Below are positions 9,426 to 18,110 of a stretch of 64,000 nucleotides of DNA, one piece after another. This DNA is from UBA1952 sp965200035. GTDB taxonomy: Bacteria > Bacteroidota > Bacteroidia > Chitinophagales > Chitinophagaceae. Where the stretch lies: the NCBI GenBank assembly GCA_965200035.1, contig OZ241334.1:248001-312000 (forward strand). Reading direction: 5' to 3'. Within the stretch, counting starts at the first letter, position 1. Each line of letters begins with the position of its first letter. The notes under the pieces are model-generated. The model was not told the origin of the DNA and searched no databases. It worked only from the letters and a program-made list of their open reading frames with translations. A program made the translations under genes and the position numbers.

Positions 9426-11936
9426 TTACTGATTGGTCTTGCTAAAGCGCATGATGCCAAGCGGCATTCCGGCTTTATCCGTTGCAGAGATCATGTACAC
9501 GCCACTTGCAAGCGCAGAAATATCCACCGCTTCCGGTTGAGCGGCTTTCAGCATCACCCTGCCCTGCATATTACGCACCTCAATATTAACAGGAATTGAG
9601 GATTTAATGTAAAGTACGCTGGCAGCAGGATTCGGATAAATACTTATTCCATTGATACCCTGCACCTGAGCAATGCCCAGGCTGTTTATGACTAAAGGAG
9701 TAGCGGATGTATCGCTACATCCGAAACGATCTGCAACCCGGACGTTATAGGAACCATTGGCAGCCGGCGTATAAGTGGCAGATGTGGCACCAGGTATTAT
9801 AGTGCTGTTCTTCAGCCATTGGTAGGTATTGTATGAGCCCGTAGTACCCAGCTCACCGGCAGTGTTGGTGATCAGTGGCTGCGGCAATGGACGAAACACA
9901 AGATACTTTACATCAGAAGTATCGGTACAACCGCCGTCAGCATTGGTAATTACGACATATATGTCTGTTATAAAGAGACCGGGACCCCCTCCTACTCCCA
10001 AGCCATAAACAGGCAGGGTGCTGGTCGTATTACCAATAGGCATACCAAAAGCAAACCACTGATACCTATAATTAACATTTGTTGTTGCAGTAACAGGAAT
10101 GGAAGTCCTTTGGCAGGCAGTATCAGTCGGCGTAGTAAGCACAGCCACCGGACGAACATTTACCATGACCGTGTGTACGTATGAAGAATCAGTACAGCCA
10201 TTGCCGCTTGTTACCACTATTTTATAATCGCCTGCGATAAATGTCTTATAGGTTGAGTCCGTAGCTCCGGAAATATTGCCGGCTGTGTTGCGCCATTGGT
10301 AAGTGGCGCCGGTAGCTGCAACGGCGTGGAGCTTCACTGTGTCACCTGAACAGATGGCCGGTATGCCGGTGGGTGTAATTGTTGTATCCGGCCTGGGATT
10401 AACCGTTACGCTCACAGGCGCAGAAGTAGCAGTACAGTTAGGTCCGGCAACGATGATTACAGTATAGCTGCCGCTTACGCCTGCGTTGTAAGTGCTGGCT
10501 GTAGCCGATAGGATGGCACCGCTTGCATTATTGAACTGGTAAGTATATCCGGCGCCTGAAAGCGCAGTAAGCAGCACTGAATCGCCCTTGCAAACAGTGG
10601 TCGGTGTGCTGGCCATAAGTGTTGCTGTGAATTGTGCGCTGTCAAGAACAGCAACAGAGGCAGTTGTAGCACAGCCGCTGGAAACAGTCGCGGTTACACT
10701 GTAAGTACCGGCAGCAAGATTGCTGATGTTTTGGGTTGTTGCGGTGAATGAGCCGGGTCCGGTCCATGCATAAGTTGGGGTTACGGCGCTGGTTACGCTT
10801 AGGATTACAGATCCGTTGGCCGCGCATTTGCGCGCGGTGGGTGTAGCGGTGATCACCGGATTGATGCAGCCAGCAGATGATTTTGGTGCGAAAGCAACAC
10901 CACGAAACACCGTATTGGCTGGCGCGGTAGCCAGAACAGTATAGGTAGCGGCCATTCCGTTATCTACCAGTTTAATAAGGCGGTTAGCGGAAGCATCACC
11001 GGAAGTTGCATAGATCACCGGATTAGCGCCTGACCAATCTACGACCAGTCCGTTGGCGCCATTGGCTGCAGAAGTGCCTAAGCTGAAGTTGTACGTATTG
11101 GTCCAGGTGCCGGACGCATAATCCCAGCGCTGAATGCCACCGGGAGCGACATTACGGCTATCAGCCACATAAACAATTGTTTCGGATGGATTCACCGCCA
11201 GTGCAAGTGGCTGCGTTGATGTACCTAAAGACACCATCAGCGTAGCCGTTCCTGCCACGGTCGGCTGGCCGGTGATTTTATAAATGCCATTTGTGCCGGC
11301 GCCGCTGGAGGTATAAAGATTGCCGTTGGCCGCAAGCAGGCCGCGATTATTTGTGCTCGTCGTTTGCACAGATACCGGCGTTGCCGCATTGCCAAAGTAG
11401 TATGTGCCTGATGCGCCACCACTTCCCCAATAATTATCCCCCGTATTCTTTACTGCGCTACGGAAGCCTGCACCACTGATGCCGGAAGCGGTGGAAGCAG
11501 CCCTGCCGGGAAGGCCCAGCTTTGAAACGGTATCGATCACACGGTTGATGGTGGCAGAAGTAGAGCTGGTGAGGCTTGCCGTGCCTGTCGCTGCATCGTA
11601 ACCGGCAATCACCAGGTACATGGAGTCTGTAGATAAGGTCATCAGCCCTTCTGTATTGCCATTTCCCGTTATAGTCAGCCGGGGGGTGCCCGATGTGGGT
11701 ATGGTAACCGATGACACCGCAGAGGCCTGATTGGCAGTTGCGGGATTATATTCCTTTAGAAAAACAGCGGTAGCATTTCCGGTGAGCGCCGCGCTTCCAT
11801 CTCCGGACTGAAGAACGACGATATTTCCTGTATTGAACTGCGCCTGTGCTTTCGGGGTAATCGCAAGAGCCAATGCGGACAATGCCGGCATCAACCCTTT
11901 CCTCAATAGTTGATTTGAAGATAATGATCGAATCAT
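9426..11936 (-). CDS. Large secreted protein with Ig-like repeats and T9SS sorting domain
   Basis: An 836-residue surface protein. After a signal peptide (about 1-33, ending AQAQF) comes a region of about 330 residues with short repeated strands resembling a beta-propeller or SMP-30-like fold (ATVYVADSRNVAPGG-type segments). Four Ig/PKD-like modules follow, each opening with a Cys (ARKCAANG, TTVCKGDS, PAICSGDT, DTACQRTS), and a final degenerate one (YNTYQWLKNSTIIPGATSA). The C-terminus is a type A T9SS domain (ISIYPNPAAS, RNMQGRVM, LASGVYMISA). An in-frame TTG at 11957 would add seven residues but falls on a -7-like element, so the ATG at 11936 is preferred. Its C-terminal layout matches the giant protein at 51014-60925. 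No enzyme domain was recognised; adhesion is a guess. Confidence 0.88.
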   Translation of the reverse strand: MIRSLSSNQLLRKGLMPALSALALAITPKAQAQFNTGNIVVLQSGDGSAALTGNATAVFLKEYNPATANQASAVSSVTIPTSGTPRLTITGNGNTEGLMTLSTDSMYLVIAGYDAATGTASLTSSTSATINRVIDTVSKLGLPGRAASTASGISGAGFRSAVKNTGDNYWGSGGASGTYYFGNAATPVSVQTTSTNNRGLLAANGNLYTSSGAGTNGIYKITGQPTVAGTATLMVSLGTSTQPLALAVNPSETIVYVADSRNVAPGGIQRWDYASGTWTNTYNFSLGTSAANGANGLVVDWSGANPVIYATSGDASANRLIKLVDNGMAATYTVLATAPANTVFRGVAFAPKSSAGCINPVITATPTARKCAANGSVILSVTSAVTPTYAWTGPGSFTATTQNISNLAAGTYSVTATVSSGCATTASVAVLDSAQFTATLMASTPTTVCKGDSVLLTALSGAGYTYQFNNASGAILSATASTYNAGVSGSYTVIIVAGPNCTATSAPVSVTVNPRPDTTITPTGIPAICSGDTVKLHAVAATGATYQWRNTAGNISGATDSTYKTFIAGDYKIVVTSGNGCTDSSYVHTVMVNVRPVAVLTTPTDTACQRTSIPVTATTNVNYRYQWFAFGMPIGNTTSTLPVYGLGVGGGPGLFITDIYVVITNADGGCTDTSDVKYLVFRPLPQPLITNTAGELGTTGSYNTYQWLKNSTIIPGATSATYTPAANGSYNVRVADRFGCSDTSATPLVINSLGIAQVQGINGISIYPNPAASVLYIKSSIPVNIEVRNMQGRVMLKAAQPEAVDISALASGVYMISATDKAGMPLGIMRFSKTNQ

Positions 11937-11953
11937 AAAGACGTTTTGTGGAT

Positions 11954-11961
11954 GCAAAGAT
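11954..11961 (-). promoter_or_regulatory. Probable -7 element for the Ig-repeat T9SS gene
   Basis: The minus strand reads CATCTTTG, 7 of 8 bases of TAnnTTTG, 17 bases before the ATG at 11936. Its position over the alternative TTG start argues that translation begins at the ATG. No well-spaced TTG box was found. Confidence 0.35.
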
Positions 11962-12095
11962 GTAGCACAAAATCAATCTAAAATTCAATTGTAATTAAAA
12001 GACCTGCAAATAATTGTAAATTATTTTTATCAATCTAAAGATTTTTAAATACTGAAATTATATTCAGTTATTTCCATTCTACGATTGAAACCGAA

Positions 12096-12830
12096 TCAGA
12101 AAAACCGGTCTATAACGATGCCATAGGTAAACAGCAGATTTTCCCGTCGTGTGCGGTGCACATTATTGTAGGTCAGGGCTGTGGTCAGGCTCACCCATTT
12201 ATAAATTTTCAGGCTCAGGTTAAGGCTGGTGCGTATGATATAGTCGTCGCCATCGTCCAACGAATTCTGCAGATAGCCATATCCGTTAATGCCCAGCAGC
12301 TCGCCGTATTTGTAGCGAAACTGTATCCGCAGAGAGTTCCGGAAGGTGTGGTATTCTTCGCGCACCGTATCGTTGGTAAAAATGTTGCTCCGCTCATAGA
12401 GCAGTCCATCGCTGAAATTCAGTACTCCTTTTTCTTTGTCAATAATGTTGTAAGCTGCGCCCAGACCGGCCTGCACCTGATTTTCTATTTTCAGCGAATA
12501 GGAAGTTGTATAGTTGCCTAATCCCCAATAATAAAAATGCGGAAAGGTCTTGTACAGATTGAAGTCCAGCGTTGAGATGAAGTCATTGTTGCTGAGCTTT
12601 CCCGCCTGCTCGCCATACACCCAGTTGTTGTTGAAGTTGAGCCGCACCGTCTTCTCCCGCACCGAAAAACGCAGTGTATTATTGAGCAGATAAGCCGTTG
12701 CATCATTGGTGCGGTTGATGCTTCCCGTACCATTATACATGATCTGGTGACGTACAGAATCCGAGAACTGGCACTGGGCTGTTATAGGAATGAGCAACAG
12801 GATTAAAAAAGAAGTCAGGAATTTCGGCAT
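12096..12830 (-). CDS. DUF481-family outer-membrane protein
   Basis: A 244-residue protein with a signal peptide (MPKFLTSFLILLLIPITAQC, cleavage near residue 20). The rest is a series of amphipathic strands with aromatic girdles and ends in DRFF, as expected for an outer-membrane beta-barrel. The body resembles DUF481 (YdiY-like) proteins: SVREKTVRLNFNNNWVYGE and KWVSLTTALTYN. An upstream start at 12875 is possible, but the ATG at 12830 places the signal peptide correctly. It is divergent from rlmD. Function is unknown; in other bacteria some members respond to salt or acid stress. Confidence 0.78.
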   Translation of the reverse strand: MPKFLTSFLILLLIPITAQCQFSDSVRHQIMYNGTGSINRTNDATAYLLNNTLRFSVREKTVRLNFNNNWVYGEQAGKLSNNDFISTLDFNLYKTFPHFYYWGLGNYTTSYSLKIENQVQAGLGAAYNIIDKEKGVLNFSDGLLYERSNIFTNDTVREEYHTFRNSLRIQFRYKYGELLGINGYGYLQNSLDDGDDYIIRTSLNLSLKIYKWVSLTTALTYNNVHRTRRENLLFTYGIVIDRFF

Positions 12831-12894
12831 GCATTGGTCGGCAATAATGAAGCTGCAATTTAGCCCTGCACGCACAAAACAAGAAGAGTGTGAT

Positions 12895-12902
12895 TACTTT
12901 TG
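12895..12902 (+). promoter_or_regulatory. -7 promoter element for rlmD
   Basis: TACTTTTG is a full match to TAnnTTTG. It overlaps the most upstream possible rlmD start (GTG at 12890), so that start would not be on the transcript. No TTG lies at the ideal spacing. Confidence 0.5.
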
Positions 12903-12913
12903 CGCTCACAGGC

Positions 12914-14380
12914 ATGTTCCATAATCTGCCTGTACAGCATCTTCAAAAAAACAGCATCTTGGCGCGGAAAAAGAAACAAGCGATTATTGAACACCTGACG
13001 GTAAGCAGCTACGCCGCGGAAGGCAAAAGCCTCGGTACCCTGCCGGAAGGGAAAGTGGTATTTATGGAAGGTGTTGTGCCCGGCGATGTAGTGAACGTGC
13101 GTCTGGTAAAAGATAAGAAGAGCTGGGCGCAGGGCAAGGTCACGGAAATTGTATCCCTGTCAAAAGATCGGGTGACTCCGTTCTGCCCTCATTTTGGCGT
13201 GTGCGGCGGCTGCAAATGGCAGATGCTTCCTTACGAGAAGCAGCTTGAGTACAAGCAGCAGCAGGTCACCGATCAGCTCAGCCGCATCGGCCATGTAGAG
13301 CTTCCGCCCATTATGCCGATAGCCGGCTCTGCGGATACGCGCTACTACCGCAATAAGCTGGAATTTACCTTCAGTCAGCACCGCTACCGTACCTGGGATG
13401 AAATCAGGGCAGCAGGCGATACGGTGATACCGCAGGAACCGGCGCTGGGTTTTCATGCACCGGGACTGTTTGACAAGATCGTTCCGATACATACCTGTTA
13501 CCTGCAGCGCGAGCCTACCAATCTGCTGCTGAGTGTCTTGCGGAATTATGCGACGGCAAACGGCCTTACTTATTACAACATCCACGAGCACCACGGTTGG
13601 CTGCGCAATGTGATTATCCGTATCGCCACAACGGGCGAGATCCTGATCAATATGATTCTTCACAAAGAAGACAAGCCGGCGCGCATTGCATTGCTCGATC
13701 ATCTGCTGGCCAATATTCCAGGCATTACCTCATTGCATTATACCATCAACGGTAAGGCCAACGACAGCATTCACGACCTTGACGTGCACACTTATTCTGG
13801 TCCCGGTTATATTCAGGAAAAGCTGGAAGATTTTACGTTTAAAATATCTCCCAAATCCTTTTTTCAGACCAATACAAAGCAGGCAGAAAAGCTCTACCAG
13901 ATCACACGCGATTTTGCAGGCCTTACGGGAAATGAAGTGCTGTACGACCTGTATTGCGGCACAGGCAGCATCGGTATTTTCTGCTCCAAAGGCGCTAAGA
14001 AGGTGATCGGTATTGAAGTAATCGGCGATGCGGTAAAAGATGCCTGGCAGAATGCAGCGATGAATGGTCTGGATCATTGCCAGTTCTACACCGGCGATGT
14101 GTCGGATATTTGCAACGATGATTTTTTTGCAGAACATGGGAAGCCGGATGTGATCATCACCGACCCGCCGCGCGCAGGCATGCACGAAAAGCTGGTGCAG
14201 CAATTGCTGAAGATGCGCGCTCCGAAAGTGGTGTACGTAAGCTGCAACCCTGCCACGCAGGCCCGTGATCTTGCATTGCTCAACGAAGCATACAGCATTG
14301 AAAAGCTGCAGCCGGTAGATATGTTCCCCCACACACATCATATAGAAAATGTAGCGCTGCTGAAGCTGCGCCATTCCTGA
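12914..14380 (+). CDS. rlmD: 23S rRNA (uracil-5-)-methyltransferase, RlmD type
   Basis: A class I SAM-dependent methyltransferase of the TrmA/RlmD family that makes 5-methyluridine in 23S rRNA. It has an N-terminal TRAM-like domain (AAEGKSLG to GKVTEIV), an iron-sulfur cluster motif CPHFGVCGGCKWQ with a probable fourth ligand in HTCYLQ, the SAM motif LYDLYCGTGSIGIFC, TDPPRAGM, and the catalytic Cys in VSCNPATQARD. The starts available are GTG 12890 (inside the promoter), ATG 12914 (488 residues, used here) and TTG 12959 (473 residues). The TTG would give a protein beginning MARKKK, the usual family beginning, and leaves a more normal leader, so 12959 may be the true start. It heads a plus-strand run of small genes. 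Confidence 0.93.
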   Translation: MFHNLPVQHLQKNSILARKKKQAIIEHLTVSSYAAEGKSLGTLPEGKVVFMEGVVPGDVVNVRLVKDKKSWAQGKVTEIVSLSKDRVTPFCPHFGVCGGCKWQMLPYEKQLEYKQQQVTDQLSRIGHVELPPIMPIAGSADTRYYRNKLEFTFSQHRYRTWDEIRAAGDTVIPQEPALGFHAPGLFDKIVPIHTCYLQREPTNLLLSVLRNYATANGLTYYNIHEHHGWLRNVIIRIATTGEILINMILHKEDKPARIALLDHLLANIPGITSLHYTINGKANDSIHDLDVHTYSGPGYIQEKLEDFTFKISPKSFFQTNTKQAEKLYQITRDFAGLTGNEVLYDLYCGTGSIGIFCSKGAKKVIGIEVIGDAVKDAWQNAAMNGLDHCQFYTGDVSDICNDDFFAEHGKPDVIITDPPRAGMHEKLVQQLLKMRAPKVVYVSCNPATQARDLALLNEAYSIEKLQPVDMFPHTHHIENVALLKLRHS

Positions 14381-14404
14381 AGAAAAACTGATAACACCAT
14401 CATT

Positions 14405-14740
14405 ATGAAAGATTACCTGCTGATCATCCGCGAGCCGGACGGGCGCACAGAGCCAACGCCTGAAGAATTTACCCCAAAAAAGCATCAGGAACACTGGAAG
14501 CAGTGGATCACTGATCTGGTGAGCAAAGGTCAATTCATGGGCGGTAAGCCGCTTACGCTGAATGGCGCGCAGATTGCGGCCAACGGTACGGTAGTGCCGG
14601 GCATTCATAAAAACGGTATGGAGATCGTAGGCGGCTTTATGCTCATCAAAGCAGCGGATATGGATGAGGCCATTTCCATCGCCAGAACCTGTCCATCGCT
14701 GGAAGCAGATGGTCCGGTGGAAGTGCGTGAGCTGATGTAA
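14405..14740 (+). CDS. YCII-related domain protein
   Basis: A 111-residue protein that is one YCII/DGPF-type domain: it opens MKDYLLIIREPDG, has the mid-region GKPLTLNGAQI, and the conserved helix MDEAISIARTCPSLEADGPVEVRE at the end. These are small dimeric ferredoxin-like folds with a conserved His/Asp pair, often placed near sigma factors or in unknown pathways. No role is proven for the family. It starts 24 bases after rlmD and is followed 11 bases later by a membrane protein gene, suggesting co-transcription. Confidence 0.85.
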   Translation: MKDYLLIIREPDGRTEPTPEEFTPKKHQEHWKQWITDLVSKGQFMGGKPLTLNGAQIAANGTVVPGIHKNGMEIVGGFMLIKAADMDEAISIARTCPSLEADGPVEVRELM

Positions 14741-14751
14741 GCAGCAGTACG

Positions 14752-15213
14752 ATGTCCAAAGCGTGCCGGAAAATCAGGGAATGGATTCTGCGTTATGGGC
14801 CGGCAGAGATCGCATCGCTTGCAGGCACACTGATCGTAGCCATCATGGTCCGTCAGCTAACCGGTAGTGCGCTCAAAACTGCTGCTGCAGGCACGCTTGG
14901 CGGCAATGTCGGCTATTTCGGCACCATACTATTGCAGGATGTTGTAGCTACGCACCAAACATTACATCAGGATGGACGGGAATACACATGGACTGTTTTT
15001 CTGAAAAATGTTCGTGCATTATTCATTGAATTCGGGCTGGCAGAATTATTGGACACGTTTATCATTCGCCCGTTCCTGCTTTACCGGATGCCTGTCTGGA
15101 CAGGCAGCTTTACCTGGGGCATCATCATTGCCAAATTTGCGGCGGATATTACCTTTTATCTGCCGGCGATCCTATTTTATGAGCGCAGCAAGAAACGTTA
15201 TCGTAACTTCTAG
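14752..15213 (+). CDS. Small integral membrane protein, unknown function
   Basis: A 153-residue protein I do not recognise. It has a basic N-terminus (KACRKIREWI), three or four hydrophobic segments (about 21-37, 44-60, 85-105 and 115-145) and a basic C-terminus (ERSKKRYRNF), consistent with an inner-membrane protein. Glycine-rich helices (AAGTLGGNVGYFGT) may pack closely. The ATG start is 11 bases after the YCII gene. No catalytic motif is seen. Confidence 0.7.
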   Translation: MSKACRKIREWILRYGPAEIASLAGTLIVAIMVRQLTGSALKTAAAGTLGGNVGYFGTILLQDVVATHQTLHQDGREYTWTVFLKNVRALFIEFGLAELLDTFIIRPFLLYRMPVWTGSFTWGIIIAKFAADITFYLPAILFYERSKKRYRNF

Positions 15214-15254
15214 CACAACCTTAATGCACGGACATTCGTAAATAGAGTTGATTT

Positions 15255-16205
15255 ATGAAACGAACGGTTTTATTGCTGCTTTTTATCTGTGCCGTGCAAT
15301 ATGCAAATGCGCAGGCAATTGGCCCGTATCATCTGGAGCAGGTCGGCAACAGCGGCTTTTCCCTGCACTACCAGAATGATGCATTTGGCAAGACCGATTA
15401 TTACTATTCCCAGGGCGTGCAAGTAGCAGTAGGCATTCCGTCACTGAAACATACTTTTCTTTCTGTGCTTTTGCCTCACACAAAAAATGGCACAGAACAA
15501 TTGGGCATCGCATTGGAGCATGATGCCTACACACCAACCTCTATCCTCAGCGATTCCATTCTTTATGGCGACCGGCCTTACGCAGCAAGCGTTATGGCGC
15601 AGTTTTACGCCACCTCTTTGATAACGCAATATCATGGTAAGCTGAGCGCTATGCTTACTGCAGGCATCATTGGTCCGGCGGCAGGCGGTGAAGAAATACA
15701 GGCGGGCATTCACCGCAATACCAACAATGATCTTCCGCACGGATGGCAGTACCAGATACAGAATGATGTGATCCTCAACTATACGCTTACCTACGAGCAG
15801 AACCTGCTGAATCTGGGCAATATATTTTTTGCAGATGGACTGGGCGGCATAGCGCTGGGCACCTACAACGATAAGGCTTTTGCGGGAATAGACCTGCAGG
15901 CAGGATTGTTTGAGCATCCTTTGTTTCAGCCGCAACAGAGCAACTTCCACATCTACGTACAAAACACTGGCACAGTACAATTGGTAGGATACGATGCAAG
16001 CCTTCAGGGAGGCATTTTCAACCGGAGCAGTGCTTACACAATTGAGCCTTCGTCTGTAAAAAGAATCGTTTTTAAAAATACGCTGGCGCTGAACATAGGC
16101 CTCAGACAATTTACCCTGAGCGGAAATTACACCTGGATAAGCCCCGAATTCAAAACGGGCAAAAGCCATGCCTGGGGCGGATTACAGGTCTCATACAGAT
16201 TCTAG
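15255..16205 (+). CDS. LpxR-like outer-membrane lipid A deacylase family protein
   Basis: A 316-residue protein with a signal peptide (about 1-20, ending NAQA). The mature part resembles DUF2219/LpxR: LHYQNDAFGKTDYYYSQG near the N-terminus, the conserved DRPYAASVMAQF, and IGPAAGGEEIQAGIH followed by a GW pair. In LpxR these Asn, Asp, Thr, Ser and His residues form the calcium-dependent site that removes the 3'-acyloxyacyl group of lipid A. The C-terminus ends in a strand with terminal Phe (LQVSYRF), typical of a barrel. Activity here is inferred from motifs only. It is 41 bases after the membrane protein gene. Confidence 0.78.
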   Translation: MKRTVLLLLFICAVQYANAQAIGPYHLEQVGNSGFSLHYQNDAFGKTDYYYSQGVQVAVGIPSLKHTFLSVLLPHTKNGTEQLGIALEHDAYTPTSILSDSILYGDRPYAASVMAQFYATSLITQYHGKLSAMLTAGIIGPAAGGEEIQAGIHRNTNNDLPHGWQYQIQNDVILNYTLTYEQNLLNLGNIFFADGLGGIALGTYNDKAFAGIDLQAGLFEHPLFQPQQSNFHIYVQNTGTVQLVGYDASLQGGIFNRSSAYTIEPSSVKRIVFKNTLALNIGLRQFTLSGNYTWISPEFKTGKSHAWGGLQVSYRF

Positions 16206-16233
16206 AAGACCCCATAGACCCAAGGTTTGAATT

Positions 16234-16302
16234 CTGCATTTTACATTTTGCATTAATGATGGCATTGGTTTTGCACTTTACATTTTGAATTTTGCATTAA
16301 AA
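16234..16302. repeat. Degenerate TTTTGCATT / TTTACATT tandem stretch
   Basis: The gap between the LpxR-like and DUF2071 genes is built of imperfect copies of TGCATTTT and ACATTTTG (about six in 69 bases). The same words recur before the L31 gene (34018-34040) and inside the duplicated tRNA unit. It is AT-rich and could hold a -33 type TTTG, but no -7 match is present. Confidence 0.5.
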
Positions 16303-16303
16303 C

Positions 16304-17035
16304 ATGGCGCAGACGTTTCTTACCGCTGAATGGCGAAAGCTGATTATGGCCAATTATACGGTTGAGCCGGAGCTGCTGCTGCCCTATCTTCCCAAGGGAA
16401 CGGAGCTTGATTTTTATAAAGGTCAGTGCTTCGTCAGCCTGGTAGGATTTATGTTTCAGAATACAAAACTCAAAGGCTTTCATTTTCCGCTGCATGTCCA
16501 TTTTCAGGAAGTAAACCTGCGTTTCTATGTGCATTATACCGGGCTGAACGCTCCGCTGAAAAGAGGAGTGGTCTTCATCCGTGAGCTGGTGCCCCGCGCC
16601 GCGCTTACCTTTGTGGCCAATACTTTCTATGGGGAGAATTATGCTACTGTTGCCATGCGCCATAAATGGTACAAAGCAAAATCAGGATTGATCGTCTCTT
16701 ACCGCTGGAAGCAAAACGGCTGGCAGAAGCTACAGGTGACCGCTCATCCCGAACCACAGAAGATCGCAGCTGGCAGCGAAGAAGAATTCATCACAGAGCA
16801 TTACTGGGGCTATACCAGGCTCGGCAGCAACCGGACTTCTGAATACGAAGTGGTGCACCCGAAATGGGACATTTATCCGATCATCCGGCAGGATATAAAA
16901 GTGGATTTTGGCGCGGCCTATGGTAGTCCATTTGCGCATCTTACCCATCAGCAGCCACAGAGCATTTTCCTGGCCGAAGGCTCGGAAGTAACGGTGCGCT
17001 CGGGCTCGAAAATCGACAGAAGCTTATTGCGCTGA
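16304..17035 (+). CDS. DUF2071 (YqjF-like) protein
   Basis: A 243-residue protein matching the YqjF/DUF2071 pattern: FLTAEWRKLIMANYTVEPELL at the N-terminus, LPKGTELDFYKGQCFVSLVGF, a central VNLRFYV, then a region with ARLTF-like and KWYKAKSGL strands. Members fold like acetoacetate decarboxylase, but their substrate is unknown. The ATG at 16304 follows the AT-rich repeat stretch. The stop is 2 bases before the next gene's ATG, so the two are translationally close. Confidence 0.82.
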   Translation: MAQTFLTAEWRKLIMANYTVEPELLLPYLPKGTELDFYKGQCFVSLVGFMFQNTKLKGFHFPLHVHFQEVNLRFYVHYTGLNAPLKRGVVFIRELVPRAALTFVANTFYGENYATVAMRHKWYKAKSGLIVSYRWKQNGWQKLQVTAHPEPQKIAAGSEEEFITEHYWGYTRLGSNRTSEYEVVHPKWDIYPIIRQDIKVDFGAAYGSPFAHLTHQQPQSIFLAEGSEVTVRSGSKIDRSLLR

Positions 17036-17037
17036 TC

Positions 17038-17532
17038 ATGAGCAACAAAGCATTCAACTACGATCAGGATTTCAAAAATATTGACTTCCGGAAGTATCCT
17101 GAGCTATACCGTGTGGGCAAAGGCGAACAGGGCGTCTTGCTCGTAGAGCCTTATAAAAGCGAGATCCTGCCTTACTGGAAGTTTAAAACACCCGCCATCG
17201 CCCGCAAGTCCTCACAGAATATTTATCAGCTTTTCCTGGAGTACGGACGGAAGCGTGATTTTGCCGGAATGGATATGGCGCGCAAATTCCTGCAAATGGG
17301 CTATACCCGCTCCCGGCGCTATGCCAATCACAAAAGCGGACAGAAATATAAAGGCGCTGTACCGGCAGACAAGAAGGGTCAAAGCGGTTCACATGGTCGC
17401 CCGCAGTTGCCGCGCGATGAAGATCCGGTCAAAGCAGAATCGGCCACTATTTTTTACAAGCAATGGCAGCGGGCGCTGAAAAACCCTACCTACCTAAAGC
17501 TGCTGAAGCAATATAACAGTATGTTCACCTGA
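17038..17532 (+). CDS. DUF4385 family protein
   Basis: A 164-residue basic protein with the DUF4385 pattern: FNYDQDFKNIDFRKYPELYRVGKGEQGVL at the start, LPYWKFKTP, then ARKFLQMGYTRSRRYANHK. It is rich in Lys, Arg and Tyr and looks cytoplasmic. Function is unknown; the basic, aromatic surface would suit nucleic acid binding, but that is only a guess. It starts 2 bases after the DUF2071 gene and ends 20 bases before the DinB gene. Confidence 0.82.
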   Translation: MSNKAFNYDQDFKNIDFRKYPELYRVGKGEQGVLLVEPYKSEILPYWKFKTPAIARKSSQNIYQLFLEYGRKRDFAGMDMARKFLQMGYTRSRRYANHKSGQKYKGAVPADKKGQSGSHGRPQLPRDEDPVKAESATIFYKQWQRALKNPTYLKLLKQYNSMFT

Positions 17533-17552
17533 AGGGTGATTAACTTCGCCGC

Positions 17553-18092
17553 ATGAATCAGTACGACCTGACCGTTGTTCCCGAATTTTTCAGAAGATAC
17601 ATCAATGCCCTGCCCGATCTGTCGATGGATGCGGTGCTGCATCACAGCTTAGAGCAGCTCTCGCAGAAGCAGGAAGAAAAGCTGACCATCATTGGCAATG
17701 AAGTATATGCGCCGGGCAAGTGGAGCGTGCCGGTTATCCTGCAGCACCTGATTGATACCGAGCGAATCATGGATTACCGCGCCCTGCGCTTTGCCCGCCG
17801 CGATAAAACGGCACTGGCCGGCTACGACGAAAATCATTATGCAGATCTGACCTTAACCACATCCCGCAAAGTAGCTGACTTGCTGGAAGAGCTGAAGCTG
17901 GTGCGCGTGTCCAGCATTTATCTGTTCGATTCTTTCAGTGAGGATGATCTGGTACAAACCGGAACAGCCAATAACAGTGAGGTATCCGTTGCAGCAATGG
18001 CATATGCCATTGCCGGACATCAGATGCATCATCTGAAGGTGATCGAGGAGCGATATTTACCATTGGCGAAGATGCCTTTGTCTCCTTTTTAA
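17553..18092 (+). CDS. DinB-family (YfiT/bacillithiol transferase-like) protein
   Basis: A 179-residue four-helix protein. The metal-binding histidines typical of the DinB_2 fold appear as QHLIDTERIMDYRAL near residue 68 and GHQMHHLKVIEERY near residue 155. Some homologues transfer thiol cofactors (bacillithiol, mycothiol) to toxic compounds, while many have unknown substrates. The name does not imply the polymerase DinB. The start is an ATG 20 bases after DUF4385. A TAACTTCG word 5 bases upstream is a partial -7 match. Confidence 0.87.
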   Translation: MNQYDLTVVPEFFRRYINALPDLSMDAVLHHSLEQLSQKQEEKLTIIGNEVYAPGKWSVPVILQHLIDTERIMDYRALRFARRDKTALAGYDENHYADLTLTTSRKVADLLEELKLVRVSSIYLFDSFSEDDLVQTGTANNSEVSVAAMAYAIAGHQMHHLKVIEERYLPLAKMPLSPF

Positions 18093-18110
18093 AATTTTCC
18101 TTACAACGTC

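Noticed and set aside
13730..14608. A 292-codon minus-strand frame over rlmD and the YCII gene.
   Set aside because: Both plus-strand genes have clear family motifs in the same region; the antisense product is Cys/Arg/His-rich without domains.
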